Assembly (NCBI GenBank): GCA_005788585.1
Contig: SYBY01000170.1
Location: forward strand, 1-5,702
Direction: 5' to 3'
DNA: 5,702 nucleotides
From: Actinomycetota bacterium
GTDB taxonomy: Bacteria; Actinomycetota; Thermoleophilia; Solirubrobacterales; Solirubrobacteraceae
Part shown: positions 5,308 through 5,702 of the stretch, piece by piece
How positions within the stretch are numbered: the first letter of the stretch is position 1
Layout of the letters: each line of letters opens with the position of its first letter
Position numbers and translations under genes: made by a program
The notes under the pieces: generated by a model
Told to the model about the DNA's origin: nothing
Databases searched by the model: none
The model's input: the letters and a program-made list of their open reading frames with translations, nothing else

Positions 5308-5702
5308 GTGGAACTGCGTCAGCTGCGCTATCTCGTCGCCGTCGCGAGGCACGGGCACATCACGCGCGCAGCCGACGACGTGCACGTCACGCAGTCGGCG
5401 CTCAGCCAGCAGATCAAGCGGCTCGAGGCCGAGCTCGGGATCGCGCTGCTCGTCCGGACGCCGGCGGGCGTGTCGCTGACCCCGGCGGGTGCCGATCTGG
5501 TGCGGCGCGCGGAGGTCGTCCTCGCCGAGGTCGCGGAGGCCGAGGCCGAGGTGCTCGCGCACCGGTCGATCGTCCGGGGCCTCGTGCGCGTGGCGGCGAC
5601 CGCGGCGGCGGCACCGACGGTCGCGGTCGCCCTCGCGGGCTTTCACCGCGAGCGGCCCGACGTGCGGCTCGTCATGCGACAGGCGGCCGCGGCGGAGCTG
5701 CC
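5308..5702 (+). CDS. LysR-type transcriptional regulator, N-terminal part, 3'-truncated
   Basis: The visible 131 residues start at GTG 5308 (MELRQLRYLVAVARHGHITR) and stay open to the window edge; a full member has about 300. Residues 1-60 are the winged helix-turn-helix: ITRAADDVHVTQSALSQQIKRLEAELG is the family's recognition region (18-44), followed by LLVRTPAGVSLTPAG (48-62). Residues 63-90 form the linker helix for dimerisation, and from about 91 (GLVRVAAT) the effector-binding domain begins. GTG is the only start that fits the canonical LysR N-terminus. It has no Shine-Dalgarno but a TAnnnT element at near-leaderless spacing. It most likely controls the divergent MFS exporter and itself; the inducer is unknown because the sensing domain is cut off. 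Confidence 0.93.
   Translation, partial: MELRQLRYLVAVARHGHITRAADDVHVTQSALSQQIKRLEAELGIALLVRTPAGVSLTPAGADLVRRAEVVLAEVAEAEAEVLAHRSIVRGLVRVAATAAAAPTVAVALAGFHRERPDVRLVMRQAAAAEL

Noticed and set aside
5284..5646. Minus-strand frame of 120 residues opposite the LysR gene
   Set aside because: The plus strand here encodes an unmistakable LysR helix-turn-helix; the antisense product is Arg-rich and featureless.

Overview
The window is very GC-rich, dense with genes, and reads as a chromosomal segment of a high-GC actinobacterium. The mix of a FadD15-type acyl-CoA synthetase, a Sec-exported RTX-repeat protein and a 14-helix DHA2 exporter would fit the Thermoleophilia (Solirubrobacter/Conexibacter/Patulibacter-like). 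That placement is inferred from gene style only; no marker gene is present. I see no tRNA, rRNA, CRISPR array, IS element or phage gene.

Layout. (1) 2-1039 (+): C-terminal part of a long-chain acyl-CoA synthetase whose 5' end is outside the window. (2) 1055-2095 (-): a small exported protein made mostly of 25 uninterrupted RTX nonapeptides, read from a TTG codon with a good Shine-Dalgarno. (3) 2196-3089 (-): a membrane-anchored or secreted lytic transglycosylase. (4) 3216-3734 (+): a stand-alone HemG-like flavodoxin, divergent from the transglycosylase. (5) 3727-5202 (-): a DHA2-family MFS drug exporter, overlapping the flavodoxin gene tail to tail by 8 bp. (6) 5308-5702 (+): the N-terminal half of a LysR-type regulator, divergent from the exporter and running off the end. 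No stretch over 300 bp lacks a gene.

How the genes relate. The LysR/exporter pair has the classic arrangement of a local regulator controlling a divergent efflux pump. The transglycosylase and RTX protein point the same way, are both exported, and may both act at the cell wall or surface, but a 100-bp gap suggests the RTX gene can be transcribed separately. The acyl-CoA synthetase and the flavodoxin look functionally unrelated to their neighbours.

The interest is mostly in gene ends and starts. Both convergent junctions carry strong hairpins that lie partly inside the opposing coding sequence. Three genes without a Shine-Dalgarno have a TAnnnT element at leaderless spacing. The exporter's conserved N-terminus extends past its only ATG into a stretch with no ATG, GTG or TTG. 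I did not find a convincing new multi-gene system.
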